Positions 9,878 through 19,056 of a stretch of 64,000 nucleotides of DNA are shown here, one piece after another (position 1 is the first letter of the stretch; the number at the start of each line of letters is the position of its first letter). Where the stretch lies: positions 62,001-126,000 of the forward strand of contig NZ_QNQP01000006.1 in the NCBI RefSeq assembly GCF_003316635.1, written 5' to 3'. Source of the stretch: Roseovarius dicentrarchi (GTDB lineage: Bacteria; Pseudomonadota; Alphaproteobacteria; Rhodobacterales; Rhodobacteraceae). The notes beneath the pieces are model-generated. The model saw nothing but the letters and a program-made list of their open reading frames with translations. It had not been told where the DNA came from and ran no database searches. The position numbers and the translations under genes were made by a program.

Positions 9878-9932
9878 GGTCTTGCCCAGAAGCCGGGCTG
9901 CGAGCCCGTCAGAAAACGCCGAAGGACACATT

Positions 9933-10556
9933 ATGTCGCGCACGTTGATCATAGCTATTGCCGCCGCTGTCGTTGCCTTGGGCGCGGGCATCTACATGAT
10001 GACGATGGGCCGCTCGGGCGGTGATTTCGCCGAGTGTCGCACCAGCGCAGTTGCCGGAGGTGGCGATATCGGCGGTGATTTCACGCTGGTCGATGAAACG
10101 GGCAAGACGGTGACGAGCGCCGAGGTGCTGGACATGCCGTCGCTGATTTATTTTGGCTACACGTTCTGTCCCGATGTGTGCCCGCTGGACGTGGCCCGCA
10201 ATGCCGAGGCGGTCGAAATCCTGGAAGAGCGCGGTCTGATGGTCAAACCGGTGTTCATCTCAATCGACCCGGCGCGCGACACGCCCGAAGCCGTCGCAGA
10301 CTATACCGATGCCATGCATCCCCGCATGCTGGGTCTGACCGGATCGCCCGAGCAGGTCCGCGAAGCGAGCCAAGCCTACCGCACCTATTATCAGGCGCAG
10401 GAGCCTGTCCCCGGAGAAGAGGATTACTATCTGGTGGATCACTCGACATTTACCTATCTGACCATGCCCGGCCATGGCTTTGTCGAGTTCTTTCGCCGCG
10501 ACATCAGCGGCGAGCAGATGGCCGATCAGGTACAGTGCTTCTTAAATGCCGGATGA
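9933..10556 (+). CDS. senC: SCO1/SenC family copper chaperone
   Basis: SCO/SenC proteins deliver copper to the CuA or CuB centre of cytochrome oxidases at the periplasmic face. The 207-residue protein has an N-terminal membrane anchor (IIAIAAAVVALGAGIYMM), the copper-binding TFCPDVCPLD motif near residue 85 (CxxxC) and the distal histidine in DHSTFTYL. The start at 9933 has GAAGGA seven to twelve bases upstream and gives the anchor directly. It lies between regB and regA, the standard regB-senC-regA arrangement, linking oxidase maturation with redox signalling. Confidence 0.93.
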   Translation: MSRTLIIAIAAAVVALGAGIYMMTMGRSGGDFAECRTSAVAGGGDIGGDFTLVDETGKTVTSAEVLDMPSLIYFGYTFCPDVCPLDVARNAEAVEILEERGLMVKPVFISIDPARDTPEAVADYTDAMHPRMLGLTGSPEQVREASQAYRTYYQAQEPVPGEEDYYLVDHSTFTYLTMPGHGFVEFFRRDISGEQMADQVQCFLNAG

Positions 10557-10638
10557 CGGACTGGACGACCGGGTTTGACCGGCGCATGTTGGCGGGCTAA
10601 ATCCCGTCCCAGGGACAATCAGGAACTGGATATGCGCA

Positions 10639-11190
10639 ATGGCCGATACCGAGCTGGATCTGGGTGACGATAAAACGTTGCTTTTGGTCGATGATGACGA
10701 AGCATTCGTGCGGCGACTGGCCAAGGCGATGGAAAAACGCGGCTTCGACGTGGATGTCGCCCTGTCGGTCGAGGAAGGGCGCGCCAGCGCCACGGCGCGC
10801 CCGCCGGCCTATGCTGTTTGCGATTTGCGTCTGGAGGATGGCAACGGTCTGGACGTGGTCGAAGTGATCCGCGCCAACCGCCCCGAAAGCCGGGTTGTGG
10901 TTCTGACCGGCTATGGCGCCATCGCCACAGCGGTGGCCGCAGTCAAGATCGGCGCGACCGACTATCTGTCCAAGCCTGCCGACGCCAATGATATCGTGAA
11001 CGCGTTGATGGCAACCGGCGATGACCTGCCGCCGCCGCCCGAAAACCCGATGAGCGCCGACCGGGTGCGGTGGGAGCATATTCAAAGGGTCTATGAGCTG
11101 TGTGACCGCAACGTGTCTGAAACCGCCCGGCGGCTGAATATGCATCGGCGCACGCTTCAGCGGATTCTGGCAAAGCGGTCGCCCAGATAA
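10639..11190 (+). CDS. regA: RegA/PrrA/ActR response regulator
   Basis: RegA is the DNA-binding partner of RegB. The 183-residue protein has a receiver domain with the acidic pocket LLVDDDE, the phosphorylation site CDLRLEDGNG near residue 63, and the lysine in YLSKPADANDI. A proline-rich linker (DDLPPPPENP) precedes the Fis-type helix-turn-helix NVSETARRLNMHRRTLQRIL at the C terminus, all typical of this highly conserved family. It follows senC by 82 bases and ends just before a strong terminator shared with argG. Confidence 0.95.
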   Translation: MADTELDLGDDKTLLLVDDDEAFVRRLAKAMEKRGFDVDVALSVEEGRASATARPPAYAVCDLRLEDGNGLDVVEVIRANRPESRVVVLTGYGAIATAVAAVKIGATDYLSKPADANDIVNALMATGDDLPPPPENPMSADRVRWEHIQRVYELCDRNVSETARRLNMHRRTLQRILAKRSPR

Positions 11191-11241
11191 GGCAGCGTTT
11201 GCGCTGCTGGGCTATGGTTTATCGAGTATTTTCAGGAAGAT

Positions 11242-11270
11242 GAAAGGGCAGAGGGTGTCTCTGCCCTTTC
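11242..11270. terminator. Bidirectional terminator between regA and argG
   Basis: A perfect 12-bp stem (GAAAGGGCAGAG, 11242-11253, with CTCTGCCCTTTC, 11259-11270) encloses a 5-base loop between the convergent regA and argG ends. The A/T-ended arms suit termination in either direction. A copy of a short extragenic motif (11224-11247) overlaps its left arm. Confidence 0.8.
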
Positions 11271-11279
11271 TGTGTCTGC

Positions 11280-12506
11280 TTAGCCTTTAACGCGGCGGTC
11301 ACGCGCGGCAAGCAGTTTCAGGCGCAGCGCGTTCAGCTGGATAAAGCCGGCGGCGTCTTTCTGATCATAGGCGCCCGCGTCATCCTCGAACGTCACATGC
11401 GCTTCGGAATACAGCGAGTGATCGGACCAGCGGCCGACCGTGCGCGCGCTGCCCTTGTAAAGCTTGATCCGGACGTTGCCGGTGACGTGGGTCTGGCTGG
11501 CGTCGATGGCGGCTTGCAGCATCGTGCGCTCTGGCGAGAACCAGAAACCGTTATAAATCAGCTCGGCATATTGCGGCATCAGCTGATCCTTGAGGTGCAT
11601 TGCGCCGCGATCCATCGTGATGCTTTCAATCGCGCGATGCGCCTCCAGCAGGATCGTGCCGCCGGGCGTCTCATAGATGCCGCGTGACTTCATGCCGACA
11701 AAACGGCCCTCAACCAGATCAAGCCGGCCGACGCCGTGTTTGCCGCCCAGCTCGTTCAGCTTGGTCAGGACGGTGGCAGGGCTTATCGGCTCGCCATTGA
11801 CGCTGACCGCATCGCCGCGTTCGAACCCGATTTCGATATATTCAGGCTCGTTCGGTGCATCCTCGGGATTGACCGTGCGCTGATAGACGTAATCGGGCGC
11901 CATTTCGGCCGGATCTTCCAGCACCTTGCCTTCGGAGGAGGTGTGCAGCAGGTTTGCATCGACTGAAAACGGGGCTTCGCCGCGCTTGTCCTTGGCGATG
12001 GGAATCTGGTTTTTCTCGGCGAAATCAATCAGTTTCGTCCGGCTGGTCAGATCCCATTCGCGCCACGGCGCGATCACCTTGATATCGGGGTTCAGCGCGT
12101 AGGCGGCCAGTTCAAAGCGAACCTGATCGTTGCCCTTGCCTGTCGCGCCATGGGCGACGGCATCGGCGCCGACTTCTTCGGCAATCTCGACGAGGCGTTT
12201 GGAAATGAGCGGGCGCGCGATGGAGCTGCCCAGCAGGTAAAGGCCCTCGTAGACCGCATTGGCGCGGAACATGGGAAAGACGAAATCACGCACGAATTCT
12301 TCGCGCACATCCTCGATATAGATGTTTTTCGGGTCGATCCCGAGCATGATGGCCTTTTCGCGGGCCGGTTCCAGCTCCTCACCTTGGCCGAGATCGGCGG
12401 TGAAGGTTACCACCTCGCAGCCATATTCGGTTTGCAGCCATTTCAGAATGATCGAGGTGTCGAGGCCGCCGGAATAGGCCAGCACGACTTTCTTGGGCGC
12501 GGACAT
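11280..12506 (-). CDS. argG: Argininosuccinate synthase
   Basis: ArgG joins citrulline and aspartate at the expense of ATP in arginine synthesis. The 408-residue protein starts [18 protein letters not shown], carrying the SGGxDTS ATP-pyrophosphatase loop, followed by TADLGQGEE and later the conserved [14 protein letters not shown]. Length and all core motifs are complete. The ATG at 12506 has AAAGGAAAA at a suitable distance. It is monocistronic here, sharing a terminator with regA and a 245-base divergent region with ilvA. Confidence 0.96.
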   Translation of the reverse strand: MSAPKKVVLAYSGGLDTSIILKWLQTEYGCEVVTFTADLGQGEELEPAREKAIMLGIDPKNIYIEDVREEFVRDFVFPMFRANAVYEGLYLLGSSIARPLISKRLVEIAEEVGADAVAHGATGKGNDQVRFELAAYALNPDIKVIAPWREWDLTSRTKLIDFAEKNQIPIAKDKRGEAPFSVDANLLHTSSEGKVLEDPAEMAPDYVYQRTVNPEDAPNEPEYIEIGFERGDAVSVNGEPISPATVLTKLNELGGKHGVGRLDLVEGRFVGMKSRGIYETPGGTILLEAHRAIESITMDRGAMHLKDQLMPQYAELIYNGFWFSPERTMLQAAIDASQTHVTGNVRIKLYKGSARTVGRWSDHSLYSEAHVTFEDDAGAYDQKDAAGFIQLNALRLKLLAARDRRVKG

Positions 12507-12751
12507 ATATCATTTTCCTTTGTCAGGGTCGCGCCGGGGCTTAGCGGGTTTTGCATGGGCAGGCAAGGCGCGCGGCGACTGTAACGCTGTCGCGCATGGC
12601 GTTTGTGCGGATTGCAACCTGACATTCGCCGTCATGGTTTGGGGGACGTTTCGGCGTGTTGCCCAATATTTACGTGCGTCCAGCCAAAAACGCGTGCCGC
12701 GTTGCCTGCAATACCTTGCGTCCGCAGGGTGGTTGGGGCAGGCATATCGCC

Positions 12752-13990
12752 ATGAGTGATTTTCAGAAAAACGCCCGCGCCGCCGAAGCCGCGATGCGCC
12801 ACGTCTTTGACGCCACACCGCTTCAACGCAACGAACATCTGTCCGAGCGGTATGACGCCAACATCCTGCTTAAACGCGAGGATCTGACCCCGGTGCGTTC
12901 GTACAAGTTGCGCGGCGCGTTCAACGCCATGCGCAAGGTTCTGGCGGCGGCATCGACGGCACCGACATTCGTCTGCGCGAGCGCGGGAAATCATGCGCAG
13001 GGCGTGGCATTCATGTGCAGGCATTTCGGTGTACAAGGCGTGATCTATATGCCGATTACGACACCGCAGCAAAAAATTGGCAAAACCCGGATCTTTGGCG
13101 GCGATAATGTACGCATCGAACTGACCGGCGATTATTTTGACGTCACACTTGCCGCCGCGCAGGAATACTGCACCCGGATTGGTGCGCATTTCCTGTCGCC
13201 GTTTGACGACGAGGATGTCATCGAAGGGCAGGCATCCGTCATGGTCGAGATCGAACGCGACCTGGGCGGAATGCCGGACCACATCGTGATGCCGGTCGGC
13301 GGCGGCGGCCTTTCTGCGGGCGTTTGCAGCTATGTCGGCGATCGCGCCGAGATCACTTTGGTCGAGCCTGCCGGCGGCGCCAGCCTGCATGCTGCCCTGA
13401 TGGCGGGTACGCCGGTCCGTCTGGATCACGTGAACACATTCGCGGACGGTGCCGCAGTCGCCCAGATCGGGGTGCGCACGTTTGAACGTCTGCGTCATTT
13501 CGATCCCGGACAGGCCATAAGCGTTGACGAAAATCGTCTATGCACAACGATGATCGAGATGCTCAATATCGAAGGGATCGTGCTGGAGCCCGCGGGCGCA
13601 TTGGCGGTTGACGCATTGAAAGACATGAGAAACCGGATCAGGGGCAAGACGGTGGTCTGCGTCACATCTGGCGGAAACTTTGACTTTGAACGTCTTCCGG
13701 AAGTCAAGGAACGCGCTCAGAGGCATTCTGGGGTGAAGAAATATTTTATCCTCCGGATGCCGCAACGGCCGGGGGCGCTGAAGGATTTTCTGAATTTATT
13801 GGGGCCTGATGATGATATCGCGCGGTTCGAGTATCTGAAAAAATCCGCACGGAACTTTGGGTCGGTTTTGATCGGGATTGAAACGAGTAATGAGAATAAC
13901 TTTGTGCGCCTTTTGGAAGCGTTCAAATCTGCCGGGTTCGATTACCGCGACATTACGGATGATGATATCCTGGCCGAGTTTTTAATTTGA
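12752..13990 (+). CDS. ilvA: Threonine ammonia-lyase (threonine dehydratase), biosynthetic type
   Basis: IlvA deaminates threonine to 2-oxobutanoate, the first step to isoleucine, using pyridoxal phosphate. The 412-residue protein has the cofactor lysine motif VRSYKLRGAFNAM near residue 52, the ASAGNHAQGVAF loop, the phosphate-binding glycines MPVGGGGLSAG, and one short C-terminal ACT-like domain (about 325-412). This is the shorter form with one regulatory domain. I chose the ATG at 12752; in-frame codons upstream have no homologous look. The 3' quarter is visibly more A/T-rich than neighbouring genes. Confidence 0.92.
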   Translation: MSDFQKNARAAEAAMRHVFDATPLQRNEHLSERYDANILLKREDLTPVRSYKLRGAFNAMRKVLAAASTAPTFVCASAGNHAQGVAFMCRHFGVQGVIYMPITTPQQKIGKTRIFGGDNVRIELTGDYFDVTLAAAQEYCTRIGAHFLSPFDDEDVIEGQASVMVEIERDLGGMPDHIVMPVGGGGLSAGVCSYVGDRAEITLVEPAGGASLHAALMAGTPVRLDHVNTFADGAAVAQIGVRTFERLRHFDPGQAISVDENRLCTTMIEMLNIEGIVLEPAGALAVDALKDMRNRIRGKTVVCVTSGGNFDFERLPEVKERAQRHSGVKKYFILRMPQRPGALKDFLNLLGPDDDIARFEYLKKSARNFGSVLIGIETSNENNFVRLLEAFKSAGFDYRDITDDDILAEFLI

Positions 13991-14052
13991 AATCAAACGT
14001 TTTTAGTGGGCGCAGACATCAATGCTTGGGCTGGACCGATTCGTATCCAACC

Positions 14053-14376
14053 TCAGAGTACTCCTAAACCAGCCAGAAATTCAGATTTTGAGCGGTTGAA
14101 AACTTCAACTGCCGAATTGATGTCTATTTCTGACTCCTCTCCCATAGCTGCGGCCGCTTCGCCGATCTGACAAAGCTCAGAGAATCTTTTGAATCCCAAG
14201 CTTGATGCACTTCCCTTTAAAGAGTGAAATCTGGATTCCAGATCTGTCGGCGTGCAATCCGATTTCAAACTTCTGATTTCACCCTCAACCTCCTCCAGAA
14301 AAATTTCAACGACATCGGTGAAGTCCTCATCCCCGATTTCATTTCTAAGCTCGGCGACTCTGGCCCAGTCGATCAT
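14053..14376 (-). CDS. Stand-alone histidine phosphotransfer (Hpt) protein
   Basis: This 107-residue helical protein has the Hpt signature FHSLKGSASSLGFKRFSELC around residue 50, where His is the phospho-accepting residue. It should shuttle phosphate between a hybrid kinase and a receiver. It lies divergent from, and 141 bases from, a receiver-PP2C gene, its likely partner; no hybrid kinase is in the vicinity. The gene is clearly lower in GC than its surroundings. The motif makes the family certain; the pathway is inferred. Confidence 0.88.
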   Translation of the reverse strand: MIDWARVAELRNEIGDEDFTDVVEIFLEEVEGEIRSLKSDCTPTDLESRFHSLKGSASSLGFKRFSELCQIGEAAAAMGEESEIDINSAVEVFNRSKSEFLAGLGVL

Positions 14377-14517
14377 ACTATCCCCATCGCGTTACAGACC
14401 AGATTGCTGCAAAAGTCCTAATACCCGGTTAAGGGCAGAAAATGAAAATCGAAATATTTTACGTCACCTTAACTATTTGGGTTCAATGCTGAACCGTGAT
14501 TTCAGCAGAGAAGCAGT

Positions 14518-15807
14518 GTGTCCCAGGCCTTCAGTACATCAGATGATTCGATACAGCACGATACCGGTTACACTCAGGCAATTCGGCATGTCCTGATCGT
14601 TGATGACAGCCGGTTGCAACGGCGGATCCTAGGTGCGTCCCTGCGAAAGTGGGGATTCGTGATAACTGAGGCGGACTCGGCAGAGCGTGCATTGGAGATT
14701 TGCCACGAAACCCCACCGGATCTGGTTTTAAGCGACTGGATGATGCCAGGCATGTCCGGCATCGAGTTTTGCCGAGAGTTTCGGCGCATGCCGCGTGAAA
14801 ATTACGGATACTTTATTCTGCTGACGTCAAAGTCAGACAAGGCAGAGATCGCCGATGGCTTGGATTCCGGCGCAGATGATTTTTTGACGAAACCCGTAAA
14901 TCCCGGCGAGTTGCGCGCGCGCATATCTGCGGGCGAGCGAATTCTGCAAATGGAGCGGGAGCTGAACGCGAAAAACCGTTTGGTCAACACCACACTTGGC
15001 GAACTACGCGCGCTTTACGAGCTGCTGGATAACGATCTGATTGAAGCCAAAAAACTACAGCAGTCCTTGGTCAGTGACCGCCACCGTGATTACGGCACGG
15101 CCGAGGTGTCGATGCTGCTTCGTTCGTCGGGGCATGTGGGGGGCGATCTGGTCGGAACGTTTTCGGTGTGTGACACGCGCATCGGTCTATATGGAATCGA
15201 TGTGTCGGGGCATGGAATCAGCTCTGCGTTGATGACCGCGCGGCTTGCCGGGTATCTGTCCGGGGCGGCGCCCGAGCAGAATGTCGCGCTCAGGCGGCTA
15301 CCTGATGGCAGCTTCGCACCGCGTCCTCCGGGTCAGACGATCGCGGCGCTGAACGACCTTTTTCTGAGCGAACTGGATACGGAACATTATTTTACCCTTT
15401 TGCTCGCGGATGTGGATTTGCAAACGGGCAGGGTGGTCATGGCGCAGGCCGGGCACCCTTATCCGGCGGTTCAGCGCGCTGATGGTTCAGTGGAAATGGT
15501 GGGGCGAGGCGGGCTTCCCGTGGGGTTGATACCGGGCGCCGAATTTGAGGAATTCGAAGTTCATCTTGCCCCCGGAGACAGGCTGATGATCCATTCGGAC
15601 GGGGTAACTGAATGCGCGGATCAGAATGGCAAACTGCTGGATGATGCGGGGCTTGCGCTGATGCTGGGTGAGCTGCGCAGCACACATGCGACGGCCTGTC
15701 TGGAATCGTTGATGTGGAAACTGGCCGATTTTGCCGGAAATGACAGCTTTAGCGATGATGTTTCGGCAATCCTGATGGAGATCAAGCCAATCCTGCCCAC
15801 TGGCTGA
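14518..15807 (+). CDS. Response regulator with SpoIIE/RsbU-type PP2C phosphatase output
   Basis: The 429-residue protein joins a receiver domain (VLIVDDSRLQRR, phospho-Asp in LVLSDWMMPG, Lys in FLTKPVNPGE) through a coiled coil (about residues 150-190) to a PP2C-type phosphatase domain with GGDLVG, GIDVSGHGISSALMTA and SDDVSAILME metal-binding motifs. Such proteins typically dephosphorylate an anti-sigma-factor antagonist in partner-switching pathways. No antagonist or anti-sigma gene is beside it. The start is GTG at 14518 behind an AGAGAAG stretch. It is divergent from the Hpt gene, its probable phosphodonor. Its 3' end overlaps the convergent Nudix gene by 26 bases. Confidence 0.88.
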   Translation: MSQAFSTSDDSIQHDTGYTQAIRHVLIVDDSRLQRRILGASLRKWGFVITEADSAERALEICHETPPDLVLSDWMMPGMSGIEFCREFRRMPRENYGYFILLTSKSDKAEIADGLDSGADDFLTKPVNPGELRARISAGERILQMERELNAKNRLVNTTLGELRALYELLDNDLIEAKKLQQSLVSDRHRDYGTAEVSMLLRSSGHVGGDLVGTFSVCDTRIGLYGIDVSGHGISSALMTARLAGYLSGAAPEQNVALRRLPDGSFAPRPPGQTIAALNDLFLSELDTEHYFTLLLADVDLQTGRVVMAQAGHPYPAVQRADGSVEMVGRGGLPVGLIPGAEFEEFEVHLAPGDRLMIHSDGVTECADQNGKLLDDAGLALMLGELRSTHATACLESLMWKLADFAGNDSFSDDVSAILMEIKPILPTG

Positions 15808-16225
15808 CAAACATGCGATCCCCCTCATTCCCCAGCTGCCGGGCGGCAATGTCGGCGCTGACTGTCAGGGCGCGGTGGCCAGCCTCGGTCGGGGCGCGGA
15901 TGGCGCGAACGGGCCGGGCGATGTAAATCGCACACAGCTTTTCCGCCCACAGATCGTATTCCGGCATGTAGACGAACCTGCGAAACGCGCCCAGGCGACG
16001 CGGCGCCGCGATAATCCAACCGGTTTCTTCCATGACTTCGCGGTGAAGGGCGCGCAGGGGCGATTCGCCAGGGTCCACTCCACCACCGGGCAGCTGCATT
16101 TCCATCTTGGGCGCCTCTTGCAGTGTGACCAGCAGCCCCTTACGATGCGGCAGGATCGCGTAGACGCCATGACGCAACCGATACGAGATATCGGGCCGGG
16201 GCGAATTTCCCACGCGTCGGATCAT
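15782..16225 (-). CDS. Nudix hydrolase
   Basis: The 147-residue protein contains a Nudix box, GGGVDPGESPLRALHREV followed by MEETGW, around residues 46-70, with the REVMEETG metal-binding core intact. Nudix enzymes cleave nucleoside diphosphates linked to another group; the substrate cannot be read from sequence. It is convergent with the receiver-PP2C gene (26-base overlap) and divergent from hslO. Confidence 0.88.
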   Translation of the reverse strand: MIRRVGNSPRPDISYRLRHGVYAILPHRKGLLVTLQEAPKMEMQLPGGGVDPGESPLRALHREVMEETGWIIAAPRRLGAFRRFVYMPEYDLWAEKLCAIYIARPVRAIRAPTEAGHRALTVSADIAARQLGNEGDRMFVSQWAGLA

Positions 16226-16307
16226 ATGCCTTGCTTCCCCTTGGACGGCGGGTTGCCCCTACCTATATCTTCGCGATATGCCAAGATCCGGCACATAAGG
16301 AAACCCC

Positions 16308-17303
16308 ATGACACTCGGTAAAGCACTTGCCTGGGACGACACGGTACTGCCGTTCCAGCTGGATAATTCAGACATTCGCGGCCGCGTTGCGCGGCTGGAC
16401 GGGGCGCTTGGCGGCATTCTCGGTCAGCATGACTACCCCCCCGCGGTCGAGGCGCTGGTTGCGGAGATGGCGCTGCTGACCGCGCTGATCGGCCAGACGA
16501 TCAAACTGCGATGGAAACTGTCCCTGCAGGTGCAGTCCAACGGTCCCGTGCGCATGATCGCCACGGATTACTACGGCCCGCAAGAGGAGGGCGAGCCTGC
16601 GCGCATACGCGCCTATGCCAGCTATGACGCGGAGCGCGTGACAGACGCGGCCCCGTTCGAGCAGGTCGGCGAGGGGTATTTTGCGGTTATGATCGATCAG
16701 GGCGAGGGGACGACGCCCTATCAGGGCATCACCCCGCTCGCGGGTGGCAGCCTGCGCGCCTGCGCCGAAGCGTATTTCGCCCAGTCCGAGCAGATCCCGA
16801 CCAGCTTCGCGCTCAGCTTTGGCCGCTCGACCGAGCAGTCGGGGCCGGAGCGTTGGCGCGCCGGCGGCGTCATGTTGCAACATATGCCAAAGGCGTCCCC
16901 CCTGATGGCCGGCGGCGGCAGTGGCGAGCAGGGCTTGCTGCAACCCGAGGACGTTGTGCCAGAGGGGGAGGCGGGCGAAAACTGGACCCGCGCGAACATG
17001 CTGCTCAGCACGGTGGATGATCTGGAACTGATCGGTCCCAGTCTTGCGCCGACGGATCTGTTGCTGCGCCTGTTTCACGAGGAAGGCCCCCGTGTTTTCG
17101 ATGCGCAGGCCGTGCGGTTCGGCTGCACCTGCTCCGAAGAGCGTGTGCGCCAGAGCCTGTCGATCTATTCGTCCAAGGATATCGAGACGATGACAACCGA
17201 TGATGGCCGGGTCACCGCCGATTGCCAGTTTTGCGGTGCGCATTACGATATGGACCCCGCGACACTTGGGTTCGAGGCCAAGGATTCCGGCAGCAAGAAA
17301 TGA
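16308..17303 (+). CDS. hslO: Hsp33 redox-regulated chaperone
   Basis: Hsp33 is a cytoplasmic holdase activated when oxidation releases zinc from four cysteines. The 331-residue protein keeps them in the C-terminal part as FGCTCSEERV and ADCQFCGAHY (CxC and CxxC). The N-terminal body includes the family-typical region MALLTALIGQTIKLRWKLS. A start at 16308 with AAGGAA upstream begins the first of four genes joined by ATGA or GTGA overlaps (hslO, Nudix, cca, methyltransferase), suggesting one operon. Confidence 0.94.
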   Translation: MTLGKALAWDDTVLPFQLDNSDIRGRVARLDGALGGILGQHDYPPAVEALVAEMALLTALIGQTIKLRWKLSLQVQSNGPVRMIATDYYGPQEEGEPARIRAYASYDAERVTDAAPFEQVGEGYFAVMIDQGEGTTPYQGITPLAGGSLRACAEAYFAQSEQIPTSFALSFGRSTEQSGPERWRAGGVMLQHMPKASPLMAGGGSGEQGLLQPEDVVPEGEAGENWTRANMLLSTVDDLELIGPSLAPTDLLLRLFHEEGPRVFDAQAVRFGCTCSEERVRQSLSIYSSKDIETMTTDDGRVTADCQFCGAHYDMDPATLGFEAKDSGSKK

Positions 17304-17905
17304 GCAGCGTCGATCCAATCGGGGCGGTGGCCGCCGCGCTGGGCTGCGCGGGCGGGCCGACGTCGGATTTTGATTTGAACCCCGAAACCGTTCTGGCCGA
17401 TGGTCGGCGGCTGCGGCCCGCCGGTGTATTGGTGCCATTGATGGCCGGGCCAGGCGGTGCGCGCGTTGTGCTGACGCAGCGGTCATCGGCGCTGAAACAT
17501 CATCCGGGGCAAATTGCCTTTCCCGGCGGCAAACAGGACGCGGGCGATGCGGACGTGACCGCCGCCGCCCTGCGCGAGGCGCGCGAAGAGATTGGCCTGC
17601 ACCCTGAAAACGTGCAGGTTCTGGGATATCTGCCCACCCACGAGACGGTGACGGGTTTCCTTGTCACGCCGGTCGTCGGGCGCGTCATTTCCCCTTATAC
17701 GCCCCACCCCGAGGAGGCGGAGGTCGCCGAAGTGTTTGACGTGCCGCTGGATCACGTCCTGCAACAGCAGCGATACCGGATCGAGTCGCGCTATTGGCGC
17801 GGCACGATGCGGCGATATTACACCGTGCCGTTCGGACCCTACTACATCTGGGGTGCGACCGCCCGGATGCTGCGCGCGCTGGCCGATGTTGCGGGGCGCC
17901 CGTGA
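17300..17905 (+). CDS. CoA-type Nudix pyrophosphatase (NudL-like)
   Basis: The 201-residue protein has the combined motif LKHHPGQIAFPGGKQD and AALREAREEIGL, the extended UPF0035 plus Nudix box arrangement of coenzyme A pyrophosphatases, which cleave CoA or its derivatives to 3',5'-ADP and phosphopantetheine. The start at 17300 overlaps the hslO stop (ATGA), and its stop overlaps the GTG start of cca. CoA specificity is inferred from the motif. Confidence 0.87.
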   Translation: MSSVDPIGAVAAALGCAGGPTSDFDLNPETVLADGRRLRPAGVLVPLMAGPGGARVVLTQRSSALKHHPGQIAFPGGKQDAGDADVTAAALREAREEIGLHPENVQVLGYLPTHETVTGFLVTPVVGRVISPYTPHPEEAEVAEVFDVPLDHVLQQQRYRIESRYWRGTMRRYYTVPFGPYYIWGATARMLRALADVAGRP

Positions 17906-19056
17906 GGATCGATGCGCCCTGGCTGACCGCCGCACCGCTTCAATCGGTCTTTGCCGCGTTTGAAAACGCAGGCTATCGGGCGTGGCTGGTCGGCGGCGCC
18001 GTGCGCAACGCGGTCTTGGGCGAGGCGGTCAGCGATCTGGATCTGGCCACCAACGCAACCCCCGATCAGATGGCCGCGCTGGCGCAGGCGGCGGGGATCA
18101 AGGCGGTGCCGACAGGCGCCGATCATGGCACGATGACGCTGGTCGCGGGCGGCGTACCGCATGAGATCACCACGTTTCGCCGGGATGTTGAAACATTCGG
18201 ACGCCGCGCGACGGTGGAGTTCACGCAAGAGATGGCCGAGGATGCCCGCCGCCGCGATTTCACGATGAACGCGCTTTACGCGGATGCCGGCGGTGCAGTG
18301 ATTGACCCGCTGGGCGGCTTGCCCGATGCGCTGGCGCGGCGCGTGCGATTTGTCGGCGACGCAGGCCTGCGCATTGCAGAGGATTATCTGCGCATTTTGC
18401 GCTTCTTCCGCTTTCATGCGCAGTACGGCGGGGATGGCGGCATAGATGAAGATGGCTTGGCTGCTGTCGCGGATAATCTGGATGGTCTGGACGGACTGGC
18501 GCGCGAGCGCGTTGGCGCCGAAATGCGGCGCCTGCTGTCTGCGCCGGATCCGGCACCCGCCATCGCCGCGATGGCGCAGGTGGGCGCATTGGTGCGTGTT
18601 TTGCCGGGAGCGGATCCGCGCGCCCTGTCGCCGCTGGTGTATCTGGAGAGCCAGACAGGCACGGCGCCCGATGCCATGCGCCGCCTTGCGGCGATTGGCG
18701 GGGATGAGGCGCGCGATAATCTGCGCCTGTCCAATGCCGACACTGCGCGGCTGGATTTGCTGCGGCGCGAGGTTGGCACACTGGCGGGCGCTGCCGCGCT
18801 GGGCTACAGGCATGGGGTGGATGTGGCGCGTGACATTCTGTTGCTGCGCGCGGCCATGCTGGAAGCGCCGCTCGATCCGGCCGATATGGCCGCCGCGTCT
18901 GCCGGCGCCCAAGCGGTGTTTCCGCTCAAGGCGCGCGATCTGATGCCGGACTATCAAGGGCCGGCACTGGGCGACCGGATGAAAGCGCTGGAAGCGCGAT
19001 GGATCGCCTCGGATTTCGCGCTGACGCGGCAGCAACTGTTGAAAGGCACATCATGA
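17902..19056 (+). CDS. cca: CCA tRNA nucleotidyltransferase / poly(A) polymerase family protein
   Basis: This class II nucleotidyltransferase adds or repairs the CCA end of tRNAs. The 384-residue protein begins with WLVGGAVRNAVLGEAVSDLDLAT (the motif is longer in the gene), the GGxVRD/DxD catalytic region, then RRDFTMNALYAD and EDYLRILRFFRFHAQY. The start is inferred as GTG at 17902 because it overlaps the upstream stop (GTGA) and puts the catalytic motif at residue 25; an earlier ATG in frame lies inside the Nudix gene. Poly(A) polymerase activity cannot be excluded, but a single gene in alphaproteobacteria usually does CCA addition. Confidence 0.92.
   Translation: MRIDAPWLTAAPLQSVFAAFENAGYRAWLVGGAVRNAVLGEAVSDLDLATNATPDQMAALAQAAGIKAVPTGADHGTMTLVAGGVPHEITTFRRDVETFGRRATVEFTQEMAEDARRRDFTMNALYADAGGAVIDPLGGLPDALARRVRFVGDAGLRIAEDYLRILRFFRFHAQYGGDGGIDEDGLAAVADNLDGLDGLARERVGAEMRRLLSAPDPAPAIAAMAQVGALVRVLPGADPRALSPLVYLESQTGTAPDAMRRLAAIGGDEARDNLRLSNADTARLDLLRREVGTLAGAAALGYRHGVDVARDILLLRAAMLEAPLDPADMAAASAGAQAVFPLKARDLMPDYQGPALGDRMKALEARWIASDFALTRQQLLKGTS

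Noticed and set aside
10553-10600. A 15-codon frame overlapping the senC stop
   Set aside because: It has an ATGA overlap but is very short and without a distinct ribosome site; chance is the simplest explanation.
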